Below are positions 10,830 to 21,413 of a stretch of 64,000 bases of DNA, in pieces. Within the stretch, counting starts at the first letter, position 1, and every line of letters starts with the position of its first letter. The DNA is taken from contig BCHH01000003.1 of the NCBI GenBank assembly GCA_001599595.1, positions 2,354,263-2,418,262 on the forward strand. Direction: 5' to 3'. The notes under the pieces were generated by a model, which saw only the letters and a program-made list of their open reading frames with translations, made no database searches and was not told the DNA's origin. The stretch is from Beverwykella pulmonaria. Lineage: Eukaryota; Ascomycota; Dothideomycetes; Pleosporales; Melanommataceae. Position numbers and translations under genes: made by a program.

Positions 10830-13800
10830 TCACCAGGATCCAGGTTTTCTCCCACAAAACCAGACTCCATGCAAAACAAACGGCGCCCAATGGTACGGTC
10901 TCGAAGTACTCTCTCTCCTCCTGATCTCCAGAACAGTATGCTGAAGCGCCTTCGCGAGATTCACAATTGGCCCCAATTCTGTCCTATCCACAGGTCCTAG
11001 AAAGTGATCGTAAAATATTTGTGTGAATAATCGGCCAGTGGTGGATTTAATGGGCCATAGAGCACCAATGACTGATGTGGCCCCGCCGAGGAGGAAAGAT
11101 GAAAGCAAGCCGAGGGGCTCGTCTCCGGAAAGGGAGAAGTCCTGCACGCCACCAGAGCAGGCGACAAGAGTTATATGTGCGGCATCGAGGTCGAGAGAGG
11201 TTATGGAAGGGATGGTAAGGGATTGCTGTGGTGGGCCCAGTGCTAGGCATTGGTGGAACGGTGAATCAGGATCGGAGATGCCATGACCATGGAAATGGAT
11301 AAGCTTGGAGCTTCTGGATACTTGCTTAAAGCTGTCCTCTGTGGCTTCATTTCCCAGAATTGGAGCACAGTCTAAGTCATTTGCTAACGATTTGAGGGAT
11401 TTGTAGATCTCAGCCCTCTCGACTATGGTATCGGGCCTCGTGGAAGCATCGTCGTACGCCCCAAATATCGCAGCTTTCCACTCTTTTGGTACAGAAGCTC
11501 CAGGCTCGGGGGCTGCAAGGCGCTGGAGACAGTTGAAAAGGACAGTATGGGAAGGCACGTACACAATTGGATTGCGTTCGATTAAAGGGTTAGCATCCAG
11601 GAGGACCGCATGTAACGGCACATTGTGAAGAGGTGCTGTTGGTGACAGGATTAAGATGTCGTCTTTGCTAGAGCAGTCTTTTAGCGGCCGGATGACTGGT
11701 AAGAATGGCTGGAGGTATCTTTCAGCATCATCGTAGTTCATTCGGCGTTCGTCGATTCTCTCTGCCGCAGCCTTAAGCTCCTCAAGGGATGTTTCAACCT
11801 CGACCATTTCGCGGTTTGCAACGGGTCCATCGTCATCTCTTCCCATACAAAAGGAGAAGAACAAGATTTTGGTTGGGGATAGGCTAAAAGTAGTCCAATC
11901 GACGAATATAAGCTTGATCGTGGAGGCAGATTGAACAAACTGTAAATCCTCAAATGATAATGGACTACTAGCTGGAATTTTCTGCATGAGCGCTGAAGTT
12001 CTGAATACCTTCGAGAATCCTCGAGCTTTCCGTCTCTGGATCCATTTCCAAGTCAGATTCTTCTCTTCGAGGCCAAAAGCAAGTTCGAGAGCGATATCGA
12101 AGTACAGCTGCTCCATTTCGGAAGTAAAGTAAGCCTGTGAAGCAGCTAAAATCTTCGACATGTCTTGGACGTCACTTTTGTCTCTTGTTTCTTGCTCGAT
12201 TTTGTCTTTGAGTTCGAAGGCTTGCTCGAGGCATTCGAGCACTAGTTTTGATGCCTGCTCCATGGACGAGATTCCTGCGATGTCCTGGAACTGCTGGAGT
12301 TTCGGGGTATCGAAGTCCCTCAAGAAATAGAAAATCATGGCCTTCACACAGAGGGCTTCCCCGTGTTTGATAGCAATACTCTCTCTTGCGAAGATGCGGA
12401 TATGTTCATTCAACTGGTTGAGTGTTCGCTTGAATGTCTGTAGATTCTCGTTTTGTAGCGAGAAAAGAAGCGTCTGGAGCCAAGAGCTGCGGCTAAAACT
12501 ACGCTGAGAGGTTGTGTTGTCATCGATGGCCGGAGTTGGTATCGTTGACTGCTTTGGAAATTGTTCATCGACGAGAAGCGAAGCCGATGCCTTTAAAAAA
12601 GCAATCTCGTACTTTACGAATGCATTCTCAGCTTTCTTGTCAACGTTGTCCGACCCCATTTCAGCTTCCTGTAATATTTCTCTCACTTCGGTAAGAACAT
12701 CCTCTGAGTCCTCTTCTTGGAGTCTTCCTAGCTCTACGAGTGCTTCGGCCAGCAAGAGTTGTTTCTCGACCAAGGAACCATACCACAGCTTTACCTTGTC
12801 GGTTTTTATACCTCTTCTGAGTTGTGAACACACGCCTTCCAACAGTTCCATGCGCATGCTTTCTGAAGTACGATATGGCTGTAGAAGCGTTTGGAGTCTG
12901 ATATTCTCAGCCAACGACTGTTCTTGCTCAGTTCTGTATTTCTTGCAATGCTCCAGATACTTCTCTGCATGATACAAAGCATCTTCTCGCTGATGCAGCA
13001 TGAAATATTCCGCCCACTGTCGTTTGTGGAAACGTCGGAAGTAAGGGAATTTGGTTGATAGCGGCGAAGTCAACAGTTCATTCCGTCGAGTTCGTGCCGA
13101 AGCAAAATTGCTAGTTGAAGCGTTGAGAAAGTCGCAGTATCGGAACTCGATGAGTGTATGGGTCAAAACATCTCCACTGGCGTCCCAAACTACTCTTAGA
13201 GAGTCATGGATTTGGTGGCCGAAAGTCGTCGCTTCAGAGATTTCGGGAAGAATTTCTGCAAGTTCAGCAGCATATTCTAGAGCTTGGGAGGACATGTTGC
13301 AATCCTCAAGCTCCTGAAGTGTAGTGGATAAATGAATAAGCTCGCGCACTCTCTCTGCCTTGGTGCTGCTCCCCCCAATGAATCTCAGCCTGACCATCCG
13401 GCAGTATATCTTCGCAACATCTAGCTCTTCATCAAGAGACTCTTCAAGAGGGTCAATAATTCCTTGCACATCCTCCAGGTTTCCTTTCAGAGCCAATACC
13501 CTAGCTAGGCTAAGCATGCAGATGATGAGGGCAAGGTTTTTTTCCGCCACCAAGTATGATGCGAGACTTTCAAGCTGTGGCTCAGGGCTCTCGATAAAAT
13601 GCTCAAGAATTTGGAGAACTTCGTAGTATAAGCCTGATTTAGTGAGCTGGAGAATAAGTTTCTGCAGGAAAGGCCTGTCGCAAGTGATTCCTGGATCGTC
13701 GATCCCGTCTCCATAGAGCCGCCAGAAGTAGTGGACTTCCACGCAATAGTATAGAATCAATAGCTTCGAAAGTTAGCCGCGTAGACGTTACAAAAACGAC

Positions 13801-14172
13801 GTCTGAAAAACTTGCTATCTGGTCACTGTTTTGTTCCGAGTCTAATCGTGGTGCGTGCTTTTGAAATAGCGAGGAGGCAAATTCAAGTGATTGGCGCAGC
13901 TCTAAAGTAGTACTGACAAGACTGAGAGCATTTTGGATTGATACTAAATCCGCGGATTCGTTGCCAGCTAGCTCCAGATTCCGCGACGAGCTGCGTAGTG
14001 ATTTGTGGTTGCCGCGGACCAAGAAAATCCTGTTGACTTCTATGTGAAGATTGAAATCATCATCCTTGACATTACCTGATGATTGCGCTTCCATAAGAAT
14101 GTTTAGAGCATCGGTGAAATTGCCCACCTGGCTGTGTAGCCTACTCCCCGTGATTGCTGTCTGGACTGCCAT
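10830..14172 (-). CDS. TPR-CHAT protein (caspase-like CHAT peptidase domain); one unresolved frame change
   Basis: About 1,110 residues. The N-terminal third to two thirds is helical repeat of TPR type (for example GNFTDALNILMEAQSSGNV and QTFKRTLNQLNEHIRIFA). The last ~350 residues are a CHAT domain, the caspase/separase-clan fold found in NLR-like and signalling proteins. Both expected catalytic residues are present: His in KLIHFHGHG (codons near 11280-11300) and Cys in ITLVACSGG (Cys codon 11157-11159). The typical end PYHWAPFVLHG is there too. ATG at 14172 (MAVQTAITGSRL) is the first in frame; the frame is open to 14244 but only from a TTG, so a 5' exon may be missing. Around 13690-13860 the frame shifts between the two open segments. 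An intron or a real frameshift is needed, and no candidate splice pair fits phase cleanly. It is divergent from the gene at 14576, sharing a promoter of about 400 bp. Confidence 0.85.
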
Positions 14173-14575
14173 TGCTGTGTGCTTGCCGCGAGCGAACAAA
14201 TTGACAAGACGGCTAGGATATAGCGATGCGAGTGACTGTTTCAAGAGAGAAGACCTTGGAAAGAGAAAATTGCTTCATAGATATAGTAAATCAAGACAGA
14301 GCTCGGTGGCGTGTTGCACCTTCTGAGAACGACTGATCGTACGTCCGCGTCAAGCGAGCTGCAAGCATCAGCTGAGTGTCATCCGAAAACAGATGGCAAG
14401 GATGCATTGGACCATACAGTTGAGTAGTGAACAAGGCTATTAAAAAGCCAAGGAAATGCCTCTCTGAAACGTCAGGACATGTACGTCATTCAGAATCCCA
14501 CCCTATTTTGCAGCCTAGTCAACCTCAACTGCACTCATACCCTCTCAAACCACACGTCGATTTCCTAAACACACC

Positions 14576-15400
14576 ATGGAATTTACACTGGATCTCCAAC
14601 CAAGAACTGGCGAGCTTCGGCCCCTGCATAACGAGCCAGGCCAATCATCGACACGAGAAAACGCCCTCGAATACGACCCTGACGAGTACACACTTGTCAA
14701 CATCCGAATCGACACCGTTCAGTATGGCACCTTTGACGGCCAACCAGCCGCACTCGTCATCCTGCGATTCGTTATCAAATTTCGTCCCGGCTCCCGAAGA
14801 ATCAGGAACTTCCACGTAAACATCGAGTTCCGCAAGCAGAACGACGCTGCTCCATCCCATCCGAAAGTGCTACGACTCGCGCCAGAGGAGAGAAGGGGGA
14901 AGATTTTCACGGAGGAAAGATCAAATAATGTCAAGCCTGGCGCAGAGGTGCCTCTGGGACCCACGGGAGGAAAGCTCAAAGTCGACGGTGAAATCGCACG
15001 AAAGATCAATAGAGAGTATGAGCTTAAGCTGAGTGGATGGAAGAAAAGTTCGGACGTTGCGACGGACAACGTTCTGGTATGGGATTGTACGGAAGCGAAG
15101 AAAGCGGCGAAAGGGATCGTGCCTGGGTACCGCGCAGCTGCCATCATTCAGTGTGACCTCAAAGAGCCTTTCATTGCAACCTTTGAGATGGACGCCGAGC
15201 GAGGGATCTTCCAGTTTGAGAAGAATGTGTTTGAGTACTTGAACGTGTTCGCGAAGAAAGAGTTGGATGATCCCGTCATATTTGACCCAGAAAAACCGAT
15301 GGGTCACCAGTACTCGAATTTGGGGGACTTCAAGACTATGGATCTTGACAAACTCGTTGAGTTGGAAGCTATTCCGACCCTACCAGAAGGATACTCATAA
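14576..15400 (+). CDS. uncharacterised ascomycete protein, divergent partner of the TPR-CHAT gene
   Basis: 274 residues, single exon, ATG at 14576 in a strong context (caccATGG), no signal peptide or membrane segment. The first half looks like a beta-sandwich: TLVNIRIDTVQYGTFDG, AALVILRFVIKFRPGSRRI and NFHVNIEFRKQ are alternating-strand patterns. The middle contains VLVWDCTEAKKAAKGIVPGYRAAAIIQC, resembling a 'W-x-x-x-E-N ... G-I-P ... R-A-A-I-L' motif that I recognise from uncharacterised fungal proteins but cannot name. Its close head-to-head position with the CHAT gene suggests the two may be co-expressed and could act together, for example as substrate, sensor or regulator of the protease. 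That is inference from position only. Confidence 0.85.
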   Translation: MEFTLDLQPRTGELRPLHNEPGQSSTRENALEYDPDEYTLVNIRIDTVQYGTFDGQPAALVILRFVIKFRPGSRRIRNFHVNIEFRKQNDAAPSHPKVLRLAPEERRGKIFTEERSNNVKPGAEVPLGPTGGKLKVDGEIARKINREYELKLSGWKKSSDVATDNVLVWDCTEAKKAAKGIVPGYRAAAIIQCDLKEPFIATFEMDAERGIFQFEKNVFEYLNVFAKKELDDPVIFDPEKPMGHQYSNLGDFKTMDLDKLVELEAIPTLPEGYS

Positions 15401-15889
15401 AGGCCTGTTAGATGAAAGTATCAAACAATACTGCCCACAACTCTTACTTGGAGGTTTCATTTTTAAGCAGTCTTTGATATTTTTACCTGTTCGGCTATAT
15501 CTAGGATAGAGCTGATGGTTGTGGCAATGGACAATGTGAGGGTTACTAACCGAGATACAGTGTTGTGAATGCCTCTCCCCGAAATCGGCTTTTGTATATG
15601 TAGGGCGCCAGGTAGAAGAGTACTACTGAAATATTGGTACAAGTGAAGATACTGCTAATGTCTCTGGTGTTGATAGCCTGATTTCTGAAGGGTTTCACCT
15701 CGATTAGATACTAATACAAATCCTCCCGTGAAGGGGCTGCACAGATAGATTTCGAACAGAAAACCGTAGAATTCCCACCAAAAATGGGCGCGTGAGACTA
15801 GCTTGAGGCCCCGCCCCAAAAGGGAGAGCCTCGACTGGTCGGCAGCTAGGAGTCCGCTACGTGGCCACAGAACCTCTTCACATAGCTTA

Positions 15890-15940
15890 TGAATGAACCA
15901 ACCAACCGCCAAGGCTCATCCTGGATCTAACCCATTATTA
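15890..15940 (+). repeat. short fragment of the island repeat
   Basis: The stretch with AACCAACC, AGGCTCATCCTG and TCTAACCCATTA matches, with a few substitutions, the segment that follows the HET fragment at about 20337-20380 and 24745-24790. It is an isolated third copy about 4.4 kb from the nearest other one. Confidence 0.7.
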
Positions 15941-16097
15941 CTTTACTTACACAGTACCTCCAGATACCGCACAGGCGTACAACCGAAGTGAACCTCAGTC
16001 TGGCGCTCTCCCAAGTGACCTAAAGCGACCTTGTTTTGATTGATGTTGTGAGTAGCAATAAATTATTTATATAGTTAGAAAATTTTATGTAATGGAC

Positions 16098-16179
16098 AGG
16101 AAACGGGCAATGTCGAATTTTCGCTTAGCTGGGAAAGCAGTCAAAACCTACTATAGCCCCACTACTGTCTGCACAAGTA
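16098..16179 (+). repeat. 82-bp element duplicated upstream of the HET gene at 26520
   Basis: From AGGAAACG through GCAATGTCGAATTTT to CTACTATAGCCCCACTACTG and CTGCACAAGTA, this is nearly identical to 26235-26345, apart from an extra stretch of about 29 nt in the latter. It ends 177 nt before the ATG at 16356 and 306 nt before the likelier start at 16485. Confidence 0.8.
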
Positions 16180-16484
16180 GTTGACTTGACTTACACAACA
16201 ATGGAGGCGCTTAGTAGTCGAATCCTTCGCAGCAGACTCTCCGTCAACACCGTATGAAACCAAAAAACGGCCACTGTGAATCCTTGTGTTCATGGCTGTG
16301 AGTGGTCTGTATGTAGTTACTCATTTCTTAAGATTAATTAAGAGTTGGTGTATTAATGAGTTGCGGAGTTAGTTCGTTTCAGCCAACACCAACACTAGCC
16401 ACCCTCCTCCATTTTCCATCGTTATCCTACACCCATCCTTCGTTCTTCTCCTCATTTTATATTCAGCGCCGCTTCTCTCTTGTT

Positions 16485-18245
16485 ATGAATATGGCTCCGC
16501 GCACCCTTACCACCGAGACGAACAATCGGCAACCTGAAACTGGCCTGCTGGACGCTCTCCAACTCCCACCTGCCCTGCCATCTCCCACTCCCACTTCTAC
16601 CGCACCCATCTCTCAACTAGCCCATACTAAGCGGAAGCGCTCGCAAGACTCCAACGCTGAAGCTGAAGCCAACGAGCTCCAAAGCGTGCACCCTTCAAAA
16701 CAGGCGCGAAGAACTCATATCCCCGAGTACGAGCTCGCTGGGAGCCTGCAAGCCAGAAAGCCAGAAAGCGCACACCATTCAGAAGAGCCCAAGTCCCAGT
16801 CTGCTCCCTCCCCTACAGCCATCTCTCAGATAGCCCACACCAAGCCGAAGCGCTCGCAAGACCCCAATGCTGAAGCTGAAGCCATTGAATTCGAAAGCGT
16901 GCGCCCTTCAAAACAGACGCGAAGAACTCCTCCCTCCACACACGAGCTCTCCGAGAAAAACTTGCGCATATTTAATATGTCGAGTAGCAATGATACGGAC
17001 ATATCTAACTTTCCAACTCTCAAAAGAACTTCGTCACGGCGTTCCATGGCATCGGAAACGGGGACAGACCGAACATGCTCTACTATCACCAACTCAGTCT
17101 ACCGCTACCAGCATCTTGCGGCCGTCAAGATCTACATCCACGCTGAACCGCCTGACTACATTGAAACCGCTATCAATCGCATTGTCAACGCCCCGATTTC
17201 CAAGGAGCGCCGAGCCGAACTCCGCGCTATATCCCAAACACTCCGCGACGACTGCCTCAAAAATGTCAGAGCTCAGGCCGGCGAAGATGACTTTATCAAT
17301 CCACTCCATACTGCCCTCAAGGCTCTACGTCTTAACCTATGTCTCCATAAAAAGGCCAAGTGGGAAAAGGAGCTTAAGCCAATAGTTCCCCTACAGTTGC
17401 ATTTCAGTTCAAGCTTTATGGCTGGTGTCCAGCAACTAGAGGTTGACGACACCGCAGCTCCGCCGCGAAAGCGCCAGCAGCAGGCTACCGGCGCATCGTA
17501 CATGTCACCCGAATCATTAATAGCCAACGCACCCACTCATACATCAACCGTCAATTCACAGGAATCGAACGCAATGCCTCCTCCAGCCCCTCCTTTCCTA
17601 GCGAAAGAGGGAGATCGCTCCTCGATTAAAACCCCCCGCCCCCACATGTCGATAGGCATTCAGCTCAAAGCTCTTATCTCTACTCTCTCTTCGCAACATC
17701 TGAGCAAGAACAAGGCCCGACTATTCCTTACATGGCTCCAAAACGAGATAGTACAGCACGGAGACGGTCCGTTTGAACCGATGCTAATCTCAGTACCCGC
17801 CCCACGCGCCTTAGATCTTGTCTTCCCGTTCATTGTTGTTGAGGGCAAGGCCTACTCCACCGGCAAACAAATATTTGATGCAGAGAACCAAGCCGCGGTT
17901 TCTGGAGCTTGTGGGATCAAGATGCAGCTTGATCTGGATCGCCTGGCAGATTTCGCAAGTCCTGACGCTCTGCGCTCATCTTCGAACACTAAGCCCCCAC
18001 TCTTCTTTTCTATTACCACCCAAGGCCCCATCCATGAGCTCTGGGTCCACTGGACTGTCATCGAAGATGGTATGCGCATATTTAATTCGAAAATTGTGGA
18101 TAGTTGTAATGTGCTATTGCTGGAGCGTGGAGAGGACTTTATGGTTAAACTTAACAATGTAGGCCTGTGGGGTACAGGCGCGTTTCTAGAATCAGTAGTA
18201 GAGCGTCTAAGGAGGGTAGCAAGCAAGGCAATGACTCAGAACTAA
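16485..18245 (+). CDS. fungal protein with PD-(D/E)XK-like motif (DUF7924-type C-terminus)
   Basis: 586 residues from ATG 16485 (MNMAPRTL); ATG 16491 has the better context. The frame extends up to ATG 16356, but that stretch is UTR-like. The N-terminal third is disordered, with a duplicated segment: ISQLAHTKRKRSQDSNAEAE and ISQIAHTKPKRSQDPNAEAE, each followed by (V)HPSKQ or (V)RPSKQ plus R-R-T. Each copy holds a KRKR/KPKR-type basic patch that may be a nuclear signal. The C-terminal ~200 residues contain RALDLVFPFIVVEGKAYSTG followed by ENQAAVSGA. A D-x(8)-E-x-K spacing in strand-like context is what PD-(D/E)XK nuclease folds show. I recall this C-terminal block as the fungal DUF7924 family, often near repeats and HET genes, but have not verified the name. 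It ends TAA at 18245. Confidence 0.8.
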   Translation: MNMAPRTLTTETNNRQPETGLLDALQLPPALPSPTPTSTAPISQLAHTKRKRSQDSNAEAEANELQSVHPSKQARRTHIPEYELAGSLQARKPESAHHSEEPKSQSAPSPTAISQIAHTKPKRSQDPNAEAEAIEFESVRPSKQTRRTPPSTHELSEKNLRIFNMSSSNDTDISNFPTLKRTSSRRSMASETGTDRTCSTITNSVYRYQHLAAVKIYIHAEPPDYIETAINRIVNAPISKERRAELRAISQTLRDDCLKNVRAQAGEDDFINPLHTALKALRLNLCLHKKAKWEKELKPIVPLQLHFSSSFMAGVQQLEVDDTAAPPRKRQQQATGASYMSPESLIANAPTHTSTVNSQESNAMPPPAPPFLAKEGDRSSIKTPRPHMSIGIQLKALISTLSSQHLSKNKARLFLTWLQNEIVQHGDGPFEPMLISVPAPRALDLVFPFIVVEGKAYSTGKQIFDAENQAAVSGACGIKMQLDLDRLADFASPDALRSSSNTKPPLFFSITTQGPIHELWVHWTVIEDGMRIFNSKIVDSCNVLLLERGEDFMVKLNNVGLWGTGAFLESVVERLRRVASKAMTQN

Positions 18246-18845
18246 TCTTTCGGTTACTTTCGCGACCTTTCACCCCACATCTTCCAGCACAGGTTCCGAT
18301 ACAATTGACGGACTGGCACTGCCCGCATTCTCGGCGACAACGACCACGATGTTATGTACGCGGCGCAGAGCCAGATCTCGAGGAAATGGGTCCATTTTGG
18401 GTCCCTCCCACTAACCATAAGCTAGGGTAGCCCCAGGACACTAGGTCCACTCGAGGTTGGCAGGGTATAAAGTAACGTTACCATAACAATGCCCTACAAA
18501 AGTGTGTGCATTTGCTGCCGGAAATGATGGGTCACATTGAAACCCAACCTTGCTTAGACGCACCCTCAGCTTACTTAGCTATATTTTTCTGCATTAAAAA
18601 CCGACCTTCATCTTACATGTCTAAGCGGTCATGAGCCCTGTAGGACTTCCGGTAGCTATCTCAAGCTAGAACAGCCCCAGATTGAATATTGATAAATTTG
18701 TAATAGCGAAGTAAATCCAGAAGGAATAGAATTATCTATAGGAGGTTCGATCCAGTACAGTAGTAGGGAACTTCAAAAATTGGAGCAATTTTCTGCAGCT
18801 ACTGGTAGGACACATCTCTCTGCAGACGCCCATAACAACCTTTGT
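18246..18845. other. 600-bp convergent intergenic region
   Basis: I see no reading frame, RNA gene or repeat that I can support. It separates two convergent genes. Confidence 0.5.
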
Positions 18846-19634
18846 TTATCGCAAGACCTTCCAGCCAGAATTGAAGTACATATTTACCGTCCCTGCTATG
18901 GGGTCAAACTCTGAAACATGGATTTTCTTGCCGTAAAAGTCAGAGCCAAGAAGGTTGAGTCCAGCAAAGTGCGAGATACCCGGCGAAATGGAAACTGTGT
19001 GATCGTATCCAGCAATACAAACAGGCGTATTGTTCTTAAGGATACCCAAAGCATTAGCCATCTAGACAGAACTTAGTGGTTTGGCATTTTTTCTATAGGT
19101 AGGGACATTTACGTGACTTGAGATGTATGTTAGTGGGGAGCTGCTATCTACAAGGAAGAAAACCCAACAAGCTGACTTTGAGGTGCTGACGATGCATGGG
19201 AATATCGTACGGGACGTGTGGCTGAAGACAAAACCCTTGCCGATATCTACTCTCTTTAAGGCTTCATCTTGACTCGCCTCCTTAAGGTATTGTATGCCTG
19301 CTAATTCTGCAATTTCATTTCGCAATGTGCTCTCGTCCATATCTGTAATTAAGACGTCAAAGTCTTTTGGGTCCACGCCACCAATGTCATGAATGTCAAC
19401 GAATTCACCGCGCGATAAAGCCTCATCTTCCTTCTTCTTGCGGTAGTAGGCTATTGGATTAGGGTACGAAGAGAAGCGTTGAGTGAGAGTCTCATACGTT
19501 GGTGGTCCTATGAACGGGGCTCGCTCAATGTGGACTTGGCGCATCTGCAGAGGCTGACAGACGGCATTCTGGAAAGGATTACGGAGGGGATTGCGGAGAG
19601 CCTTGAGCGCTTGCTGGCTTGGAAGTCTGAGCAT
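18846..19634 (-). CDS. probable mitochondrial fungal protein, two exons
   Basis: Exon 1 is 19113-19634 (ATG at 19634) and exon 2 is 18846-19061 (TAA). The 51-nt intron is phase 0 (donor gtaaat, branch CACTAAG, acceptor ctgtctag). The joined protein is 245 residues. The N-terminus (MLRLPSQQALKALRNPLRNP) is rich in Arg, Leu and Ala without acids, as in a mitochondrial presequence. Then follow FSSYPNPIAYYRKKKEDEAL, an acidic block, a hydrophobic stretch (ACWVFFLVDSSSPLTYISSH) and MANALGILKNNTPVCIAGYD. I do not recognise the family. The intron assignment is supported by the clean phase and by the hydrophobic segment running smoothly into MANALG. Confidence 0.75.
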
Positions 19635-20099
19635 GTCGAAGGAGGAGTGTTTGGGAAGAAATGTAAGGCACGTGGTGCAAGACCAAAGAGTGTGTGTAGA
19701 ACGAGATTGTTTAGCTGATCAATCACCAAATCTACAGAGGATACTTTTATGAGAGTGCGAAGTCGCGTGCGTGCTAGGCCTGATTAGGACTAGCGCATCG
19801 CTTCCAACGCCAGGACCACACGCTGTCACGTGTGCCACCATTCCCCCTTTCTCCCAGCGAACAAAGGAATCTCTTTCCTTACAAGAAGTGTTGTTGAATG
19901 AATAAGGGAAGCCCAACCACGTAATACGCGAGGGCAGCGGCGAACGGCGACAATTTCTCCGAAAATGACACTCCGCAGCACGTTGAGTGAATACAAGTCG
20001 GCTCAAAGACGGATAATACAGTTTAAAAACAGGAATTTCAAACTCAGACTAAGGCTGCAAAGCCTCCTAGAACTCGGTATGGTAATATAGTTTGTATTA
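19635..20099. other. intergenic, start of accessory island
   Basis: No supportable gene. A minus frame at 19719-20006 lacks any motif and is probably chance. Confidence 0.5.
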
Positions 20100-20336
20100 A
20101 CAAAAAGCAGCAGCGTAGAACTTTCTGAAGCGATAAATTCCATGTTTAGATGGTACAAGAATGTAGTGGTGTGTTATGCATATCTCGATATCGACATTTT
20201 GGATCCGATGAGAAGCGGAGAGATAGCGTTTGCGAAGGGCGACCCAAAGCGATTCTGGACCAAAAACATTGATCTGCTTAGTGAGAAGGATTTATCCAAA
20301 GCAAGATGGTTCAAGAGGGGCTGGACGCTACAAGGG
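20100..20336 (+). pseudogene. HET-domain gene fragment (copy 1)
   Basis: Matches the middle of the intact HET gene at about 26775-27010: SSVELSEAINSMFRWYKNV, then VVCYAYLD, a 3-nt deletion within the DDID segment, then DPMRSGEIAFAKGDPKRFW, SEKDLSKARWFKRGWTLQ. It starts and ends abruptly with no ATG context, domain start or C-terminus. Many differences from the intact gene are C-to-T or G-to-A (for example ATCG to ATTG, CTCAGC to CTTAGT, AAGGCG to AAAGCA). Confidence 0.85.
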
Positions 20337-20565
20337 CCAGCCAACCACAGAGGCTCATCCTGAGTCTAATCCATTACATTTAAGAACAGTCTTTGGATGT
20401 AATGATGGCCGTTATGACCATCTAGCGTCGTTATGAGCTCTAGCTCTTGATCCACCATGACTCTTCGATAGCACCCTGTCCATTTTTGCTTGCAAGCAAG
20501 CGGTTTTCTCAAAATTTATCCTCTGTTAAAGATGGAGCAAGCCTGAGAACAGGGCTGTTTACTTT
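20337..20565 (+). repeat. duplicated segment downstream of HET fragment copy 1
   Basis: Continues collinearly with about 24741-24975: AACCACAGAGGCTCATCCTG, TCCATTACATTTAAGAA, GGATGTAATGATGGCCGT, GAGCTCTAGCTC, then the reverse complement of the 3' end of the Cys-rich gene seen at 24847-24980. In this copy that coding end carries a TGA. Differences from the other copy in the last 120 bp are almost all CG to TG/CA or TA changes. Confidence 0.85.
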
Positions 20566-21413
20566 CATGGGGCGAGTTGATAATACTATTGTTGCATACA
20601 ACGTACAGTTTCTAATTGGTGATCTAAGCTACGTCTGTATCACTAATGGCTGTGGCAACTGCATTTTGAATGGCAGGTTGCGCAACTCTGGCGACTCTAG
20701 CGACCGGCGCGACTCTGGCGAACGACGCAACTCCGGTGATCAACGCCACCTGACGGTGGATTGACGGTCAAATTTTTTTGAGTGGCGTGAATATGGCTAA
20801 TCGGCTGGTTGCCCTGGTCGCCGGCTGGCAACCACATTCCTTACAAACTCGGGTAGGAATTGCGAATGTACTTTTCCTTCCTGAGGAAGGTAACTAAGGT
20901 AGATCTAGTAGGTTAGTTCTTAAGGTATAAGTAAAGACGGAGATCAACAGTGCGATACTAAGACAGTGAAGAGGTAAGCTTTCTAAAAAGAGTATTTAAT
21001 CAAGTAGTAACTAATGTATTGCTAATTATTGTCTAAGGTTGAGCACAGCCTACTATAAGGGGTATTTTGTGCAAACTATATACATATACTGATGCGATAC
21101 AAGGAGCTCACTTGGCTCAGTGGTTGGTTCAGGATACAGCTCAGCCGACTGCTTGGCGCGAGGGCGCTCGAATCCCACCAGTCGGCTTGGCTTTTTGACC
21201 AGTCGACTAAGCTGTAGTCTCAATCCTTTCTCTGGAATGCGTTGCCCTGGTTCGGTCCCTTGTCGCATTCCAAGCCCACAACTTTCTTTCTCCCTCGGCA
21301 TGGCACGTGAGGCTTAGAAGCCCTATCGTCTCTTCGTTCCTCAAGTCATGGACCTACACAAACCCTACCTGTAGCAAGGGCGAGTCTGTATTCGAGTCCT
21401 AGATTTACAACCA
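20566..21413. other. intergenic; short Arg/Asn/Ser/Gly-type tandem repeat and a tRNA-like stretch
   Basis: At about 20690-20755 four imperfect 15-bp units (CGCAACTCTGGCGA-like) occur in tandem. At 21109-21195 there is a tRNA-like hairpin, listed separately. Nothing else is supportable. Confidence 0.5.
21109..21195 (+). other. tRNA-derived or SINE-like relic
   Basis: The stretch has an A-box-like TGGCTCAGTGG, a B-box-like GCTCGAATCCC about 50 nt later, and a T5 run just after, as in Pol III genes. CAGCCGACTG and CAGTCGGCTT flank the B box as a 9-bp inverted repeat. T-stem pairing is poor (at least two mismatches), so it is not a working tRNA. It could be a tRNA-derived SINE or chance. Confidence 0.3.

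Larger units (their letters stand above)
15401..16484. other. intergenic region carrying two dispersed-repeat fragments
   Basis: No gene is supported. It contains a 50-bp fragment of the island repeat at 15890-15940 and an 82-bp element at 16098-16179, both listed separately. The last 120 bases before 16485 are pyrimidine-rich with few ATGs and look like a 5' UTR. Confidence 0.55.
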
